Positions 1-8,059 of a DNA stretch of 32,362 bases are shown piece by piece. The notes under the pieces are model-generated. The model was not told the origin of the DNA and ran no database searches. It worked only from the letters and a program-made list of their open reading frames with translations. Made by a program: the position numbers and the translations under genes. The stretch covers positions 1 to 32,362 of the forward strand of contig CAIMXI010000503.1 of NCBI GenBank assembly GCA_903845365.1, in the 5' to 3' direction. The stretch's first letter is position 1. Every line of letters begins with the position of its first letter. This DNA is from an uncultured Geobacteraceae bacterium. Lineage in GTDB: Bacteria; Desulfobacterota; Desulfuromonadia; Geobacterales; Pseudopelobacteraceae.

Positions 1-18
1 TAATAAATCTAAATCATG

Positions 19-119
19 GAACACGGATCAAATCTGATTGAACGGATCAAGACGGATTTGAAAGCTTTTGAATTTGGCCTGATCCGCTTTTATCCGTTAC
101 ATCCGCTTTTTCCGTGTTC
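19..119. repeat. Large imperfect inverted repeat (REP-like)
   Basis: The left arm begins GAACACGGA (19-27) and the right arm ends TCCGTGTTC (111-119), an exact 9-bp inverted match. Inside, both arms contain further CGGAT blocks (for example AACGGAT on the left against ATCCGTT on the right), so the two roughly 45-bp arms pair imperfectly around an AT-rich centre. CGGAT-rich inverted elements of this style are widespread as intergenic repeats in environmental bacteria. I see no second copy in this window. Confidence 0.6.
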
Positions 120-274
120 AATTAAGGTTTTATTTGGTTCCAGCTCGTCCGGGTTAGGCTAATTGTAAATAAACTGGATTGTGTCCTCCGAATAATCGAA
201 AAAAACTGTATTTGTCATAGGTGGAGACCTGACACCATCATTGTTCTCCCAGGATTCAAGGAGTGACCTGATTT

Positions 275-301
275 TAAATCCTGTAAATCCTGTAAATCCT
301 G
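275..301. repeat. Three perfect 9-bp tandem repeats
   Basis: TAAATCCTG occurs three times head to tail at 275-283, 284-292 and 293-301, followed by a partial fourth copy (AAATCC). No function is evident. It lies upstream of a decayed reading frame and may mark an old recombination or slippage site. Confidence 0.8.
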
Positions 302-428
302 AAATCCCACGAATCCGGGTTCAGACAATAGAAATGCCCCAAGCAACGAACCAGAGCAAAACACATTACCACGCACACCAACCCGTAGGGGCGCGGCCCG
401 TGACCCGCCCTGTCACGATATGCGATAA

Positions 429-770
429 TTCCTGGATATGGTGGTTAACGGTTCCTTCATCATTATGGCACCAGCAGGAAGCTATACTATCAACGCCACA
501 GCAACAGGTTACCAAGCCAAGAGCCTCTCGGGAGTAAGTGTCACCTCGGGCAAGGTGGTAGATGCCAGCATGACCCTTACGGTGGCGACTGCATCAAATA
601 AACCAGGCGACTGCGACAACAGCGGCACCGTCACAATCACCGAAGTACAGAGCGCAATTAACATGTTTTTGGGGTTGAAGCCGGTAGAATCGTGTGTGAA
701 TGTTGACGGAGTGAGTGGAGTCTCGATCGCCGAAGTGCAGAAAGTGATTAACAGCTTTTTGGGGTTGTGA
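429..770 (+). pseudogene. 3' remnant of a secreted protein with dockerin-like repeats
   Basis: The frame is open from just after a stop at 426-428 to the stop at 768-770. The first part reads like the end of a carboxypeptidase-regulatory-like beta domain (APAGSYTINATATGY, then VSVTSGKVVDASMTLTV). It is followed by two dockerin-like, EF-hand-type repeats: GDCDNSGTVTITEVQSAINM and the shorter NVDGVSGVSIAEVQKVIN, each followed by a F-LGL block. The loop D-x-D-x-S-G matches the calcium-binding loop of type I dockerins. Such pairs usually end large exported proteins, but here there is no signal peptide, no start with a ribosome binding site, and a stop immediately upstream. I therefore read it as the tail of a truncated gene. 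A short standalone protein starting at ATG 438 is the less likely alternative. Confidence 0.6.
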
Positions 771-874
771 AGTGGGTTAAGGTAACTGGGATGGGATCAG
801 CAAAATCTCTTCCGCTACCCTGACTGAGCGTGTTATACACAATCAGTTTTAATAGCCTAAATACGGAGTTTGCC

Positions 875-1108
875 ATGTTAAAAAGTTATGAAGCGGTTTA
901 TCACAACGGGCATTTGCACTGGCTGGGTATGCCTCCGCCACTGGAGATTGAGAAGCGTCACGTTATGGTAGTTGTTGATCTGGATATGAAAGCTACCAAA
1001 TCCACAACTAATATCCGCCAGTTACTGGCACAAACGCGTGGCTGTGTCAAACCTCTGAGATCGATCGATGAAAAATATTCCAGAGTTGAGGTTGATCAAT
1101 CCTTTTGA
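875..1108 (+). CDS. Small antitoxin-like protein, solitary
   Basis: A 77-residue protein from ATG 875, with a purine-rich GGAG eight bases upstream (861-870). A GTG at 830 would add 15 residues without a ribosome binding site. The N-terminal half (SYEAVYHNGHLHWLG, then EKRHVMVVVDLD) has the pattern of the AF2212-like/DUF104 antitoxin family: a beta strand beginning with an E-A-V/I-Y/F-x-N-G motif, a turn, and a second strand. The C-terminal part (LLAQTRGCVKPLRSIDE) resembles the toxin-binding tails of such antitoxins. No PIN-domain or other toxin gene follows; the next gene begins on the other strand. It could be a lone antitoxin left after loss of its partner, or a family member with another role. 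Family assignment is by eye. Confidence 0.5.
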   Translation: MLKSYEAVYHNGHLHWLGMPPPLEIEKRHVMVVVDLDMKATKSTTNIRQLLAQTRGCVKPLRSIDEKYSRVEVDQSF

Positions 1109-1217
1109 GGAATAATCCTGAAATTTCTGGGTCCTGAAAACTCCGGCCCTTACAAGCTTTGAAATGGTTTGGAACATAGGCGGGGACAACATGTGTCAGC
1201 ATAAAATTTCGGGTTTG

Positions 1218-2054
1218 TTACGAGTTTCCATCCCTGTTAAGTTTTCCGGCCCTGAACTGTTCCTGGAAGTAGCCCTTCACCTTATCCGCATCAAAATCGA
1301 GGAAGGTTCCGCCGGAAGCGAAATGTCTGATAAAAACCCGCCCTACCGCGTATGAAAACGCACCGTTCACAGCCGGCATGGTGGCAATCGAGAAGGCACC
1401 AATAAACGGAATCAGCTTGGTACTGCTGACGGCCACGCAAGTACTGCTTATACCGCTTGCAAGTATGGCGATGGCAGATTTGGAGCGTTGCGAGTCAAAT
1501 GGTATATCGTAAAGTGCACAGAGTTTTTTCAGCATCATAAGCTGCATCGCCATTAAGCCCGCCATATCCACCAGAGGCATCGGAATCAATCCTGTTGCTG
1601 CAGACAGAGCCGAATATTTATACACTGTGGCCATAGCACTCCGGAGCGGCTCCTCCATTTCCGAATGTTCAGACTCCTCCGCTGCAATGGCCTCACGAGC
1701 TGCGGTCTCTGCTGCAAATTCCATCCTGGCTATCTCCAACGCCGACAACTCTTTTACGGCAGCAGGCTTATGCACCTCATCCGTTATCAGGGCATCCTGC
1801 TGAAGCGGCTCTCCACTTGACTCCACCGCGCCCTGCTTCTCGGACTGTTCAACAGATAACTCTGCCACAACTGTGTCAGGCACAGCGGACTCTACAGCTT
1901 CCACCGTTTCTTCAACCATGTCCGGAGTTGAAACTACAATTCCAGCAATTGGATCCTGAAGCGGACTCACCGTCTCTGGCGCATCCTCCTGATGCATCTC
2001 GTAGATTCGCTTCCTGGTGCGGTTTATTTTCAGTTTTTCAGATGGCTTACTCAT
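1218..2054 (-). CDS. DUF697 family membrane protein, last gene of the ParA operon
   Basis: A 278-residue protein. Residues 1-140 are acidic and of low complexity (many E, V, A, P), probably disordered. Residues 145-255 match the DUF697 family (related to the C-terminal domain of YcjF). This begins with YKYSALSAATGLIPMPLVD, a first hydrophobic segment at about 150-178, then a second long one at about 194-240 with a TKLIPFIGAFSIATMPAVNG stretch rich in small residues. DUF697 domains are predicted membrane or membrane-associated helices, often next to GTPases; their biochemical role is unknown. It lies 24 bp after the second parA in the same direction. I infer that it anchors part of this operon's machinery to the inner membrane. 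The ribosome binding site (GGGG four bases before ATG) is weak, suggesting translation coupled to the upstream gene. Confidence 0.75.
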   Translation of the reverse strand: MSKPSEKLKINRTRKRIYEMHQEDAPETVSPLQDPIAGIVVSTPDMVEETVEAVESAVPDTVVAELSVEQSEKQGAVESSGEPLQQDALITDEVHKPAAVKELSALEIARMEFAAETAAREAIAAEESEHSEMEEPLRSAMATVYKYSALSAATGLIPMPLVDMAGLMAMQLMMLKKLCALYDIPFDSQRSKSAIAILASGISSTCVAVSSTKLIPFIGAFSIATMPAVNGAFSYAVGRVFIRHFASGGTFLDFDADKVKGYFQEQFRAGKLNRDGNS

Positions 2055-2078
2055 GTAACCCCATGTACCAAATTTAAG

Positions 2079-3032
2079 CTATTCCGCTTCCGGAACAATC
2101 TCCAGCAAATCGGAGACATGCCGGTCATAATCATCCCTGGCGCTGTTCTTGGCATAGCGGGAAAAAATCGTTTCCCCGGCAGCCAGTACCTTGGAGAATT
2201 CACTGCTGGTACGAATAACAGCCAGCGGCAGATTCGGATGTCGCTCTCTGATTTTTTCCAGGGCAGTGCGGGACACGGTTTCACGCTGGTCATAGCGGGT
2301 GTAGAGGATTCTCACTGCCGGATGAGGCAATCCGAAGGTATCGCAGATGGAAGCGATCTCGCCCAGAGTAAGATCAAGCCCTTTCAGAGAAAAGGCGTCG
2401 CTCCCCACCGGAACCACGATCGTTTGAGCGGCACAGATGGCCGAAATAACCGCAATCCCCAGCGATGGAGGGCAGTCCACTATTACAGTGTCAAATCCGA
2501 GAATGCGGAGCTGGTCACATACCCCTTTGACCGCTTTTTTTTGTGATCCCGGGTTAAGCAGGCTGGCATCCAGCAGCGCGTTCTCAAGCGATGACGGCAG
2601 GATGCTAAGATTGCTGCTCAATGTAACAAGCGCATCGGCAAGCAATTCGTCGGGATGCTGCCAGATATCGAAAAATATCGGATCATCATCTTCAGGAACC
2701 GCTCCCAGCGCCAGACTGGAAGAACCTTGTGGATCGAGATCGATGACGCAGGTTTTGAAACCATATTGGGCAGCTCGCACTGCAGTGGAAATCGTACCGG
2801 TCGTCTTACCGATGCCACCGCGCATCGTCGTATGTGCGATTACACGGAATGGGTAGGAGACCCCCTCCTCTATCAGAAAACGCCTGACCCCCCGGGGGGT
2901 AATACCGTTGGTTGCAGCATTCAGTCGCACCAGTTCATCCGTCTGGAAGCGTTCCTCAATCTCCCAGGTAGGCATGCGGCATTTGGCTGCCAGTTCACGG
3001 GATGTCAAAAGGGAATATCGTTCAGTTGTCAT
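2079..3032 (-). CDS. ParA-family ATPase with N-terminal helical extension and altered Walker A
   Basis: A 317-residue protein. ATG 3032 is chosen over an upstream start at 3056 because GGAGGA sits eight bases before it. Residues 1-60 form a helical extension (LTSRELAAKCRMPTWEIEER, then NGITPRGVRRFLIEEG) reminiscent of the DNA-binding N-terminus of P1-type ParA proteins. The ATPase core follows: TTMRGGIGKTTG (Walker A), CVIDLDPQGSSS (A'), TVIVDCPPSLG (Walker B). In the usual ParA/MinD motif the first position of KGGxxK is the signature lysine; here it is Arg71 (codon CGC at 2820-2822), while the P-loop lysine Lys76 is kept. ParA ATPases dimerise on ATP and bind DNA or membrane to position cargo. 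It lies fourth in the operon, 59 bp after the coiled-coil gene. The altered lysine could weaken nucleotide-dependent switching. Confidence 0.85.
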   Translation of the reverse strand: MTTERYSLLTSRELAAKCRMPTWEIEERFQTDELVRLNAATNGITPRGVRRFLIEEGVSYPFRVIAHTTMRGGIGKTTGTISTAVRAAQYGFKTCVIDLDPQGSSSLALGAVPEDDDPIFFDIWQHPDELLADALVTLSSNLSILPSSLENALLDASLLNPGSQKKAVKGVCDQLRILGFDTVIVDCPPSLGIAVISAICAAQTIVVPVGSDAFSLKGLDLTLGEIASICDTFGLPHPAVRILYTRYDQRETVSRTALEKIRERHPNLPLAVIRTSSEFSKVLAAGETIFSRYAKNSARDDYDRHVSDLLEIVPEAE

Positions 3033-3091
3033 TGGCCAATTCCTCCGGTACAGCATCCAGTTGTTCCATGCCCGTTCTCGCCTGTGCTTTA

Positions 3092-6000
3092 TTATTCAAG
3101 ATGCACAACGAAAGCACTGATTTTATTGGATGATTGTATTCTGTATACCGTCAGTTTAGCCCGGGAGCCGGCGCTGTTGCGTTGGACGATAAAGCCATCT
3201 TTCCGCTCACTGGAAATTGGCTTGTATTCGCTGCTGCCCGCCACCTCACGCAGTGCCGTTTGCATAAAGGAGTCTGTCAACATCTGGTTATTAGCAGCCA
3301 GAACCTGCACCGCCTTGATCTGTCCGGCGACTCGATAGATGCGAATATCACGCGCTTTATCAACATATCGCTCCCAGCCGGGGCCTCGGGCTGAATATTT
3401 GCTGTCACGGCCAGCGACTGTTACAAATGACGGCACGGACGAATCTACAGCAGGAGCAGGCTTGGCACTCCCTGCCATCTCTTTCTTGACCGGCAGAGGG
3501 GCGGCTTCAGGCGGCTTAACCGGTTGTGACGTTTTGGCACTCGTTGCTGGCGTGGCCAGTGGTGCGGCTGTTTTCGGACTAACCGAAACCGGCTGAGCCT
3601 CTGGCTTTCTATTGAACAGATATACTCCACCTGCTACAGCACTCAGCAATACCAGAACAATGATCATAAAAATCCAGAACCGCGAGCTCTTTCGCACAAG
3701 TTCCGGAGGAATATCTGTACGTGGTTTCTCGGTTTGCGTCTGCTCAAGCTCGGCCTGCAAATTCTTCCTGGCAGTTTCGGCGGATAGCATGGCCAGGCGG
3801 GATAGCGGCTTTTCTGAAGATACCTGCTGAGAAATGTTTTCAGTATACGGTTGTGGTTTCTCGGTTTGTGTATTCTCGACAAGTTCGGTCTGCAAATTCT
3901 TCTGGGCTGTTTCGGCGGATATCATGGCCAGTCGGGATAGCGGTTTTTCTGCATACTCCTGAGAAATGTTTTCTATTTCTGCATCTGCTTTCTCAACATT
4001 TCTTCGCCTTGCCAGCTCGGCCTGCAAATACTCCTTGGCAGCTTCGGCGGCTATATTGGCCAGATGCAATTTTTCTTCGGTAATTTTGCGCTCGTTAAAT
4101 TCGACCTGAAGCTGATCCATGACGGAATCCAATTCCTGTTTCCGCACGTCAAGTTCGGAGTGAAACCTCTCCTTGGCAACTTCAGCGGATATCATGGCCT
4201 GATTCAACTTTTCCTCAAAATCTTTACGTTCGTTAAATTCAACCTGCAACTGTCCGATGACCGTCTCTAATTCCTGCTTCCGCTCAGCAAGCTCAGCCCG
4301 CAACTGTTCGCTGACCGTATCGGCGGCTATCAGGGCTTGATGCAATTTCTCTTCGGCATCTTTGTGCTCGGTAAATTCAACATTGGACTGTTCGTTGGCC
4401 TTTTCCAGTTCCAGATTCCGCTCGGCAAGCTCACTCCGCAGCTTTTCGATAACAGAACCTAATTCATGCTTCCGTTCAGCAAACTCAACCCGTAACTGTT
4501 CGCTGACAGTTTCTGCGGCTATTAAGGCTTGGTGCAATTTTTCTTCGGCATCTTTGTGCTCGGTAAATTCGGCATGAGACTGTTCGCCCATATTTTCCAG
4601 TTCCAGCTTCCGCTCGGCAAGCTCAGCCTGCAACTGTTGGTTGGCAGCTTCGGCTGCTATAATGCCCTGATTCAATTTTTCTTCGGCAGCTTTTTGCTCG
4701 TCAATTTCAGCCCGTAACTGCTCGATGACAGAGTCTAATTCCTGCTTCCGTTCGGCAAACTCAGCCTGTAACTGCTCGCTGACAAATTCGGCAGCTACTC
4801 TGGCTCGATTCAATTTGTCTTCGGCAGCCTTACTCTCTGCAAGTTCAACACGAGACCGTTCGTTAAGATTTTCCAGCTCCAGATTCCGCCCGGCAAGCTC
4901 AGCCCGCAACTGTTGGTTGGCAGCTTCGGCGGCGATAATATCCTGGTTCAATTTTTCTTCGGTAGTTTTTTGCTCGTCAATTTCAGCCCGTAACTGCTCG
5001 ATGACAGAGTCTAATTCCTGCTTCCGTTTAGCAAGTTCAGCCTTTAACTGCTCACTGACAGTTTCGGCGGCTACTACGGCTTGACGCAATTTTTCTTCGC
5101 CAATTTTGCGCCCTATAAATTCAACACGAGACTGTTCGCTCAGATTTTCCAGTTCCAGCATCCGCTCGGCAAGCTCAGCCTGCAACTGTTGGTTGGCAGC
5201 TTCGGCGGCTATCATCTCTTGATTCAATTTTTCTTCGGCTTCCCTGCGCTCGGCAAGCTCAGCCTGCAACTGCAGATTGGCGGCTTCAGCGGCTATTCTG
5301 GCTCGATTCAATATTTCTTCGGCAGCTTTGCGCTCGGCCAGCTCAGCCTGGAACTGTCTGTTGGCAACTTCGGCGGCTGCCATGCCTTGATTCAAATTTT
5401 CTTCGGCGGCCTTACGCTCTGCAAGATCAGCCTGCAACAGTTGGTTGGCGGCTTCGGCGGCTATCATATTCTGATTCAATTTTTCTTCTGCATCTTTTTG
5501 CTCAGCAAGCTCAACCTGCAACTGTTGTTTGGCAGCTTCGGCGGCCACAATCTCCTGGTTCAATTTTTCTTCTGCATCTTTACGCTCTGCAAGCTCAGCC
5601 TGCAACTGCTGCCTGGCTGCTTCAGCGGCTATTATCTCCTGATTCAATTTTTCTTCTGCATATTTTTGCTCTGCAAGCTCAGCCTGCAACTGTTGTTTGG
5701 CAGCTTCTGCGGCTATCATGTCCTGATTCAATTTTTCTTCGGCAGCTTTGCGCTCGGCAAGCTCAGCCTGCAGCAGTTGGTTGACCGCTTTGGCGGCTAT
5801 TATGTCCCGATTCAATTTGTCTTCGGCCATTTTGCGATCGCCGAGTTCATCCTGCAACTGCTCTCTTAGAGCTTCGGCTGCAATTACCGCCTGGTGCAAT
5901 CTTTCTTCGGCATCTCTATGCTCGCTAAATTCAACGTGAGACTGTTCGCTTACATATTCCAGTTCCAGCTTCCGCTCGGCAAGCTCGGCCTGCAACTTTT

Positions 6001-7960
6001 GGCTGGCAGCTTCGGCAGCTATCAGGGCTTGATTCAGTTTTTCTTCGCCTTCTTTGCGCTCGGCAAGCTCAATCTGAAACTGTTCGGCTACAGCCTCCAA
6101 TTCCTGCTTCCGCCTGGTAATTTCATCCTGCAACTGTTCGTTGGTAGCTCCAGCGCCCACCATGTCTTGATGCAATTTTTCTTCGGCAACTTTTCGCGCG
6201 GCAATCTCATCATGCAACTGTTGGCTGGCAGCTTCGGCAGCTATCAGGGCTTGATTCAATTTCTCTTCAGCTTCTTTACGCTCGGCAAGCTCAGCCTGAA
6301 ACTGTTCAGCCACTGCCTCCAATTCCTGTTGCCGCCTGGTAAGTTCAACCTGCAACTGTTCGTTGGTAGCTTCTGCTGCAATCATAGCCTGATTCAATTT
6401 TTCTTCGGCATCTTTGTGCTCGGTAAATTTAGCCTGCAACTGCTCGTTAAGTATCTCCAGTTCAAGCTTTCTCTCGGCAACTTCAGTCAGTAACTGCTGG
6501 TTGGCAGACGCAGCGGCTGTCCTGGCCTGCTTCGACTTTTCTTCGGCCTCTTTGCGCAACTGTTCGGCGGCTATTACGGCTTGATGCAATTTTTCTTCGG
6601 CATCCTTGTGCTCCGCAGATTCAATCTGCAACTGTTCGTTGACACTCTCCAGTTCCTGCTTTCTCTCGGCAAGTTCAGCCAGTAACTGTTGATTGGTAAA
6701 TGCGGCGGCTACCTTGGTCTGCTTAAATTTCTCTTCGGCCTCTTTACGCTCAGTAAATTCAACCTCCAACTGCTCGTTGGCTCTCTCCAGTTCCAGTGTG
6801 CGCTCTTTAAGGGCCTGTTCCAGAATTTCACACTTTTGAAGAACCTCTTTCAATAGTTTGTTTTCGAAAATATCGTCCCCCACAGTCTGTGTCGCTGCTG
6901 CCTGATCAACAGCCGGCACACTAAAGATATCACTTATTTGAGTCTCAGGCATCGACGGGAAAGCAGGTTCAACAGTCAGGGGAGAATCCTGAAACCCGGC
7001 GTTATCAGCATCCTTCTCAGGATAAGATGCTTCTTCGGTCTCAGTAGTCTCAGTCGTCCCATCGGAACCATTCATACCTAAGCCCTTCAGCCACTTTTCG
7101 ACAACTTCAGCCAGATACTCTTTCTTTACCGGCTTAGCCAGATAGTCATTCATTCCTGCTTCAAGACATTTTTCACGGTCGCCTGGCACTTTGCTGGAGG
7201 TCAACACGACGATCGGCACGTCATGATTGAGAACTTTGGACTGTTTGTCCCGGATTATCCCGGTTACTTCAAGGCCATCCATAAGCGGCATCAGCCGCTC
7301 CATAAGCACCAGGTCATACTCTATCGACTCAAGCGCAGCGATTGCTCTCTGGGCATTGCTGGCAATGTCTACAATGTAACCCAGGTTAGTCAGCCTGGTT
7401 AGGGTCAACTGCTGACTAATAAGGTTATCTTCGATCAGAAGGATGCGCGATTGCGCTTCTTCATTGGGTAGAGGAGTTTGTGAATCGGATGGAAACTCTC
7501 CAGCGGCCAGGATGCCTGCTTCCAGCGTAATATTTGCAGCTCTAACGGAAATCGGCGGAGATCGGTGAGGAAGGGCGGAATCCATGAACTGCTCGCCGCT
7601 GATAATTCTTTCCAACAGGGAGCTTATCTCCGAAATAAGCGTCTCATCTTGCTGCTGCAGATCGGCAAATCCCTTGAATAGACCCACCTGCGGGGTGGTT
7701 CCGACATTGCCTTCATATAGCATGATAAATGAAGGCGCGTCGTTGCCAAGCATCTTCCGTATATACCGGACAATGGAGTCGCAGGCTACGCCCGCAATCC
7801 GTTCCTGGATTATGACAGCGGCAGGGTTCTTTTCGAAAACTTCATTCAGACCGTCGTCGAAATCGACCACTAGGCCGATTTCGGTCTTAATCAGTGGCTG
7901 GATGAACTTTTGAATCAGTTTTACTTTGGGATTATTTGATATGATGAGCAGGCTGAGCAT
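3092..7960 (-). CDS. Giant membrane-anchored coiled-coil protein with two pseudo-receiver domains
   Basis: A 1622-residue protein from ATG 7960, with AAAGGG eight bases upstream; a TTG at 7996 is possible but has no ribosome binding site. Domains: degenerate receiver 1 (about 1-120), receiver 2 (about 172-296), an acidic linker, a very long Glu/Ala/Gln/Lys coiled coil (about 366-1390), one transmembrane helix (about 1428-1449, after the positive RKSSR), a Pro/Ala linker, and a C-terminal domain of roughly 100 residues predicted periplasmic. Receiver 2 keeps the acidic pair (RILLIEDN), the threonine (VLTSSK) and the lysine (LAKPV), but its phospho-acceptor is Glu221 (LVLMERLMPLMDG). Receiver 1 has Glu53 (VIIQERIAG) and lacks the acidic pair. 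The coiled coil is made of 28-residue units. N-terminal pseudo-receiver plus long coiled coil resembles Myxococcus AglZ and FrzS, although those are not known to me to end in a membrane anchor. Probably a scaffold or tether; partners are presumably the flanking ParA proteins. Confidence 0.85.
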   Translation of the reverse strand: MLSLLIISNNPKVKLIQKFIQPLIKTEIGLVVDFDDGLNEVFEKNPAAVIIQERIAGVACDSIVRYIRKMLGNDAPSFIMLYEGNVGTTPQVGLFKGFADLQQQDETLISEISSLLERIISGEQFMDSALPHRSPPISVRAANITLEAGILAAGEFPSDSQTPLPNEEAQSRILLIEDNLISQQLTLTRLTNLGYIVDIASNAQRAIAALESIEYDLVLMERLMPLMDGLEVTGIIRDKQSKVLNHDVPIVVLTSSKVPGDREKCLEAGMNDYLAKPVKKEYLAEVVEKWLKGLGMNGSDGTTETTETEEASYPEKDADNAGFQDSPLTVEPAFPSMPETQISDIFSVPAVDQAAATQTVGDDIFENKLLKEVLQKCEILEQALKERTLELERANEQLEVEFTERKEAEEKFKQTKVAAAFTNQQLLAELAERKQELESVNEQLQIESAEHKDAEEKLHQAVIAAEQLRKEAEEKSKQARTAAASANQQLLTEVAERKLELEILNEQLQAKFTEHKDAEEKLNQAMIAAEATNEQLQVELTRRQQELEAVAEQFQAELAERKEAEEKLNQALIAAEAASQQLHDEIAARKVAEEKLHQDMVGAGATNEQLQDEITRRKQELEAVAEQFQIELAERKEGEEKLNQALIAAEAASQKLQAELAERKLELEYVSEQSHVEFSEHRDAEERLHQAVIAAEALREQLQDELGDRKMAEDKLNRDIIAAKAVNQLLQAELAERKAAEEKLNQDMIAAEAAKQQLQAELAEQKYAEEKLNQEIIAAEAARQQLQAELAERKDAEEKLNQEIVAAEAAKQQLQVELAEQKDAEEKLNQNMIAAEAANQLLQADLAERKAAEENLNQGMAAAEVANRQFQAELAERKAAEEILNRARIAAEAANLQLQAELAERREAEEKLNQEMIAAEAANQQLQAELAERMLELENLSEQSRVEFIGRKIGEEKLRQAVVAAETVSEQLKAELAKRKQELDSVIEQLRAEIDEQKTTEEKLNQDIIAAEAANQQLRAELAGRNLELENLNERSRVELAESKAAEDKLNRARVAAEFVSEQLQAEFAERKQELDSVIEQLRAEIDEQKAAEEKLNQGIIAAEAANQQLQAELAERKLELENMGEQSHAEFTEHKDAEEKLHQALIAAETVSEQLRVEFAERKHELGSVIEKLRSELAERNLELEKANEQSNVEFTEHKDAEEKLHQALIAADTVSEQLRAELAERKQELETVIGQLQVEFNERKDFEEKLNQAMISAEVAKERFHSELDVRKQELDSVMDQLQVEFNERKITEEKLHLANIAAEAAKEYLQAELARRRNVEKADAEIENISQEYAEKPLSRLAMISAETAQKNLQTELVENTQTEKPQPYTENISQQVSSEKPLSRLAMLSAETARKNLQAELEQTQTEKPRTDIPPELVRKSSRFWIFMIIVLVLLSAVAGGVYLFNRKPEAQPVSVSPKTAAPLATPATSAKTSQPVKPPEAAPLPVKKEMAGSAKPAPAVDSSVPSFVTVAGRDSKYSARGPGWERYVDKARDIRIYRVAGQIKAVQVLAANNQMLTDSFMQTALREVAGSSEYKPISSERKDGFIVQRNSAGSRAKLTVYRIQSSNKISAFVVHLE
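5156..5827 (-). repeat. Eight 84-bp (28-residue) tandem repeats in the coiled-coil gene
   Basis: Eight consecutive units of exactly 84 bp encode 28 residues each, of the form AEEKLNQxxIAAEAAxQQLQ followed by AELAERKx. The first starts at the GCC-GAA-GAC codons ending at 5827 and the eighth ends at the CTG codon 5156-5158. Twenty-eight residues is four heptads, so unit duplication lengthens the coiled coil without shifting its register. More divergent copies, partly interspersed with longer RKQELE segments, fill most of 3790-6840. The near-identity of neighbouring units suggests recent expansion by recombination, so copy number may vary between strains. Confidence 0.9.
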
Positions 7961-8059
7961 GTCGACCCTTTGAGTCGTTTTGTTATTATCAATCAAGGTG
8001 TAACAGGTACATGGATCCGGCTGGCCAAAAGGGGTGACGTGGCTCTAAATAAACAGGTA

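Larger units (their letters stand above)
1..428. other. Gene-free stretch with repeats
   Basis: I find no credible gene here. It contains the large imperfect inverted repeat at 19-119, the three-copy 9-bp repeat at 275-301, and a GC-rich segment near 385-420. The one sizeable open frame (241-537) has a composition driven by the tandem repeat and overlaps the better-supported dockerin remnant in another frame, so I do not call it. The stretch looks like intergenic or decayed sequence upstream of a broken gene. Confidence 0.6.

Noticed and set aside
241..537. 98-residue plus-strand frame at the left end
   Set aside because: Its composition comes from the 9-bp tandem repeat, there is no ribosome binding site, and it overlaps the better-supported dockerin-like frame.
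1164..1355. 63-residue plus-strand frame
   Set aside because: It largely overlaps the DUF697 gene in antisense, and no family features are seen.
5156..5827. Regularly spaced repeats that could suggest a CRISPR array
   Set aside because: The whole 84-bp unit is repeated and coding, with no variable spacers of fixed size between short identical repeats.
5081..5869. 262-residue plus-strand frame with repeated Phe/Leu/Gly-rich segments, looking like a repetitive membrane protein
   Set aside because: It is the exact antisense of the 84-bp coiled-coil repeats; its repeats follow from the DNA repeat, and it has no ribosome binding site. The same applies to the plus-strand frames between 3600 and 6500.
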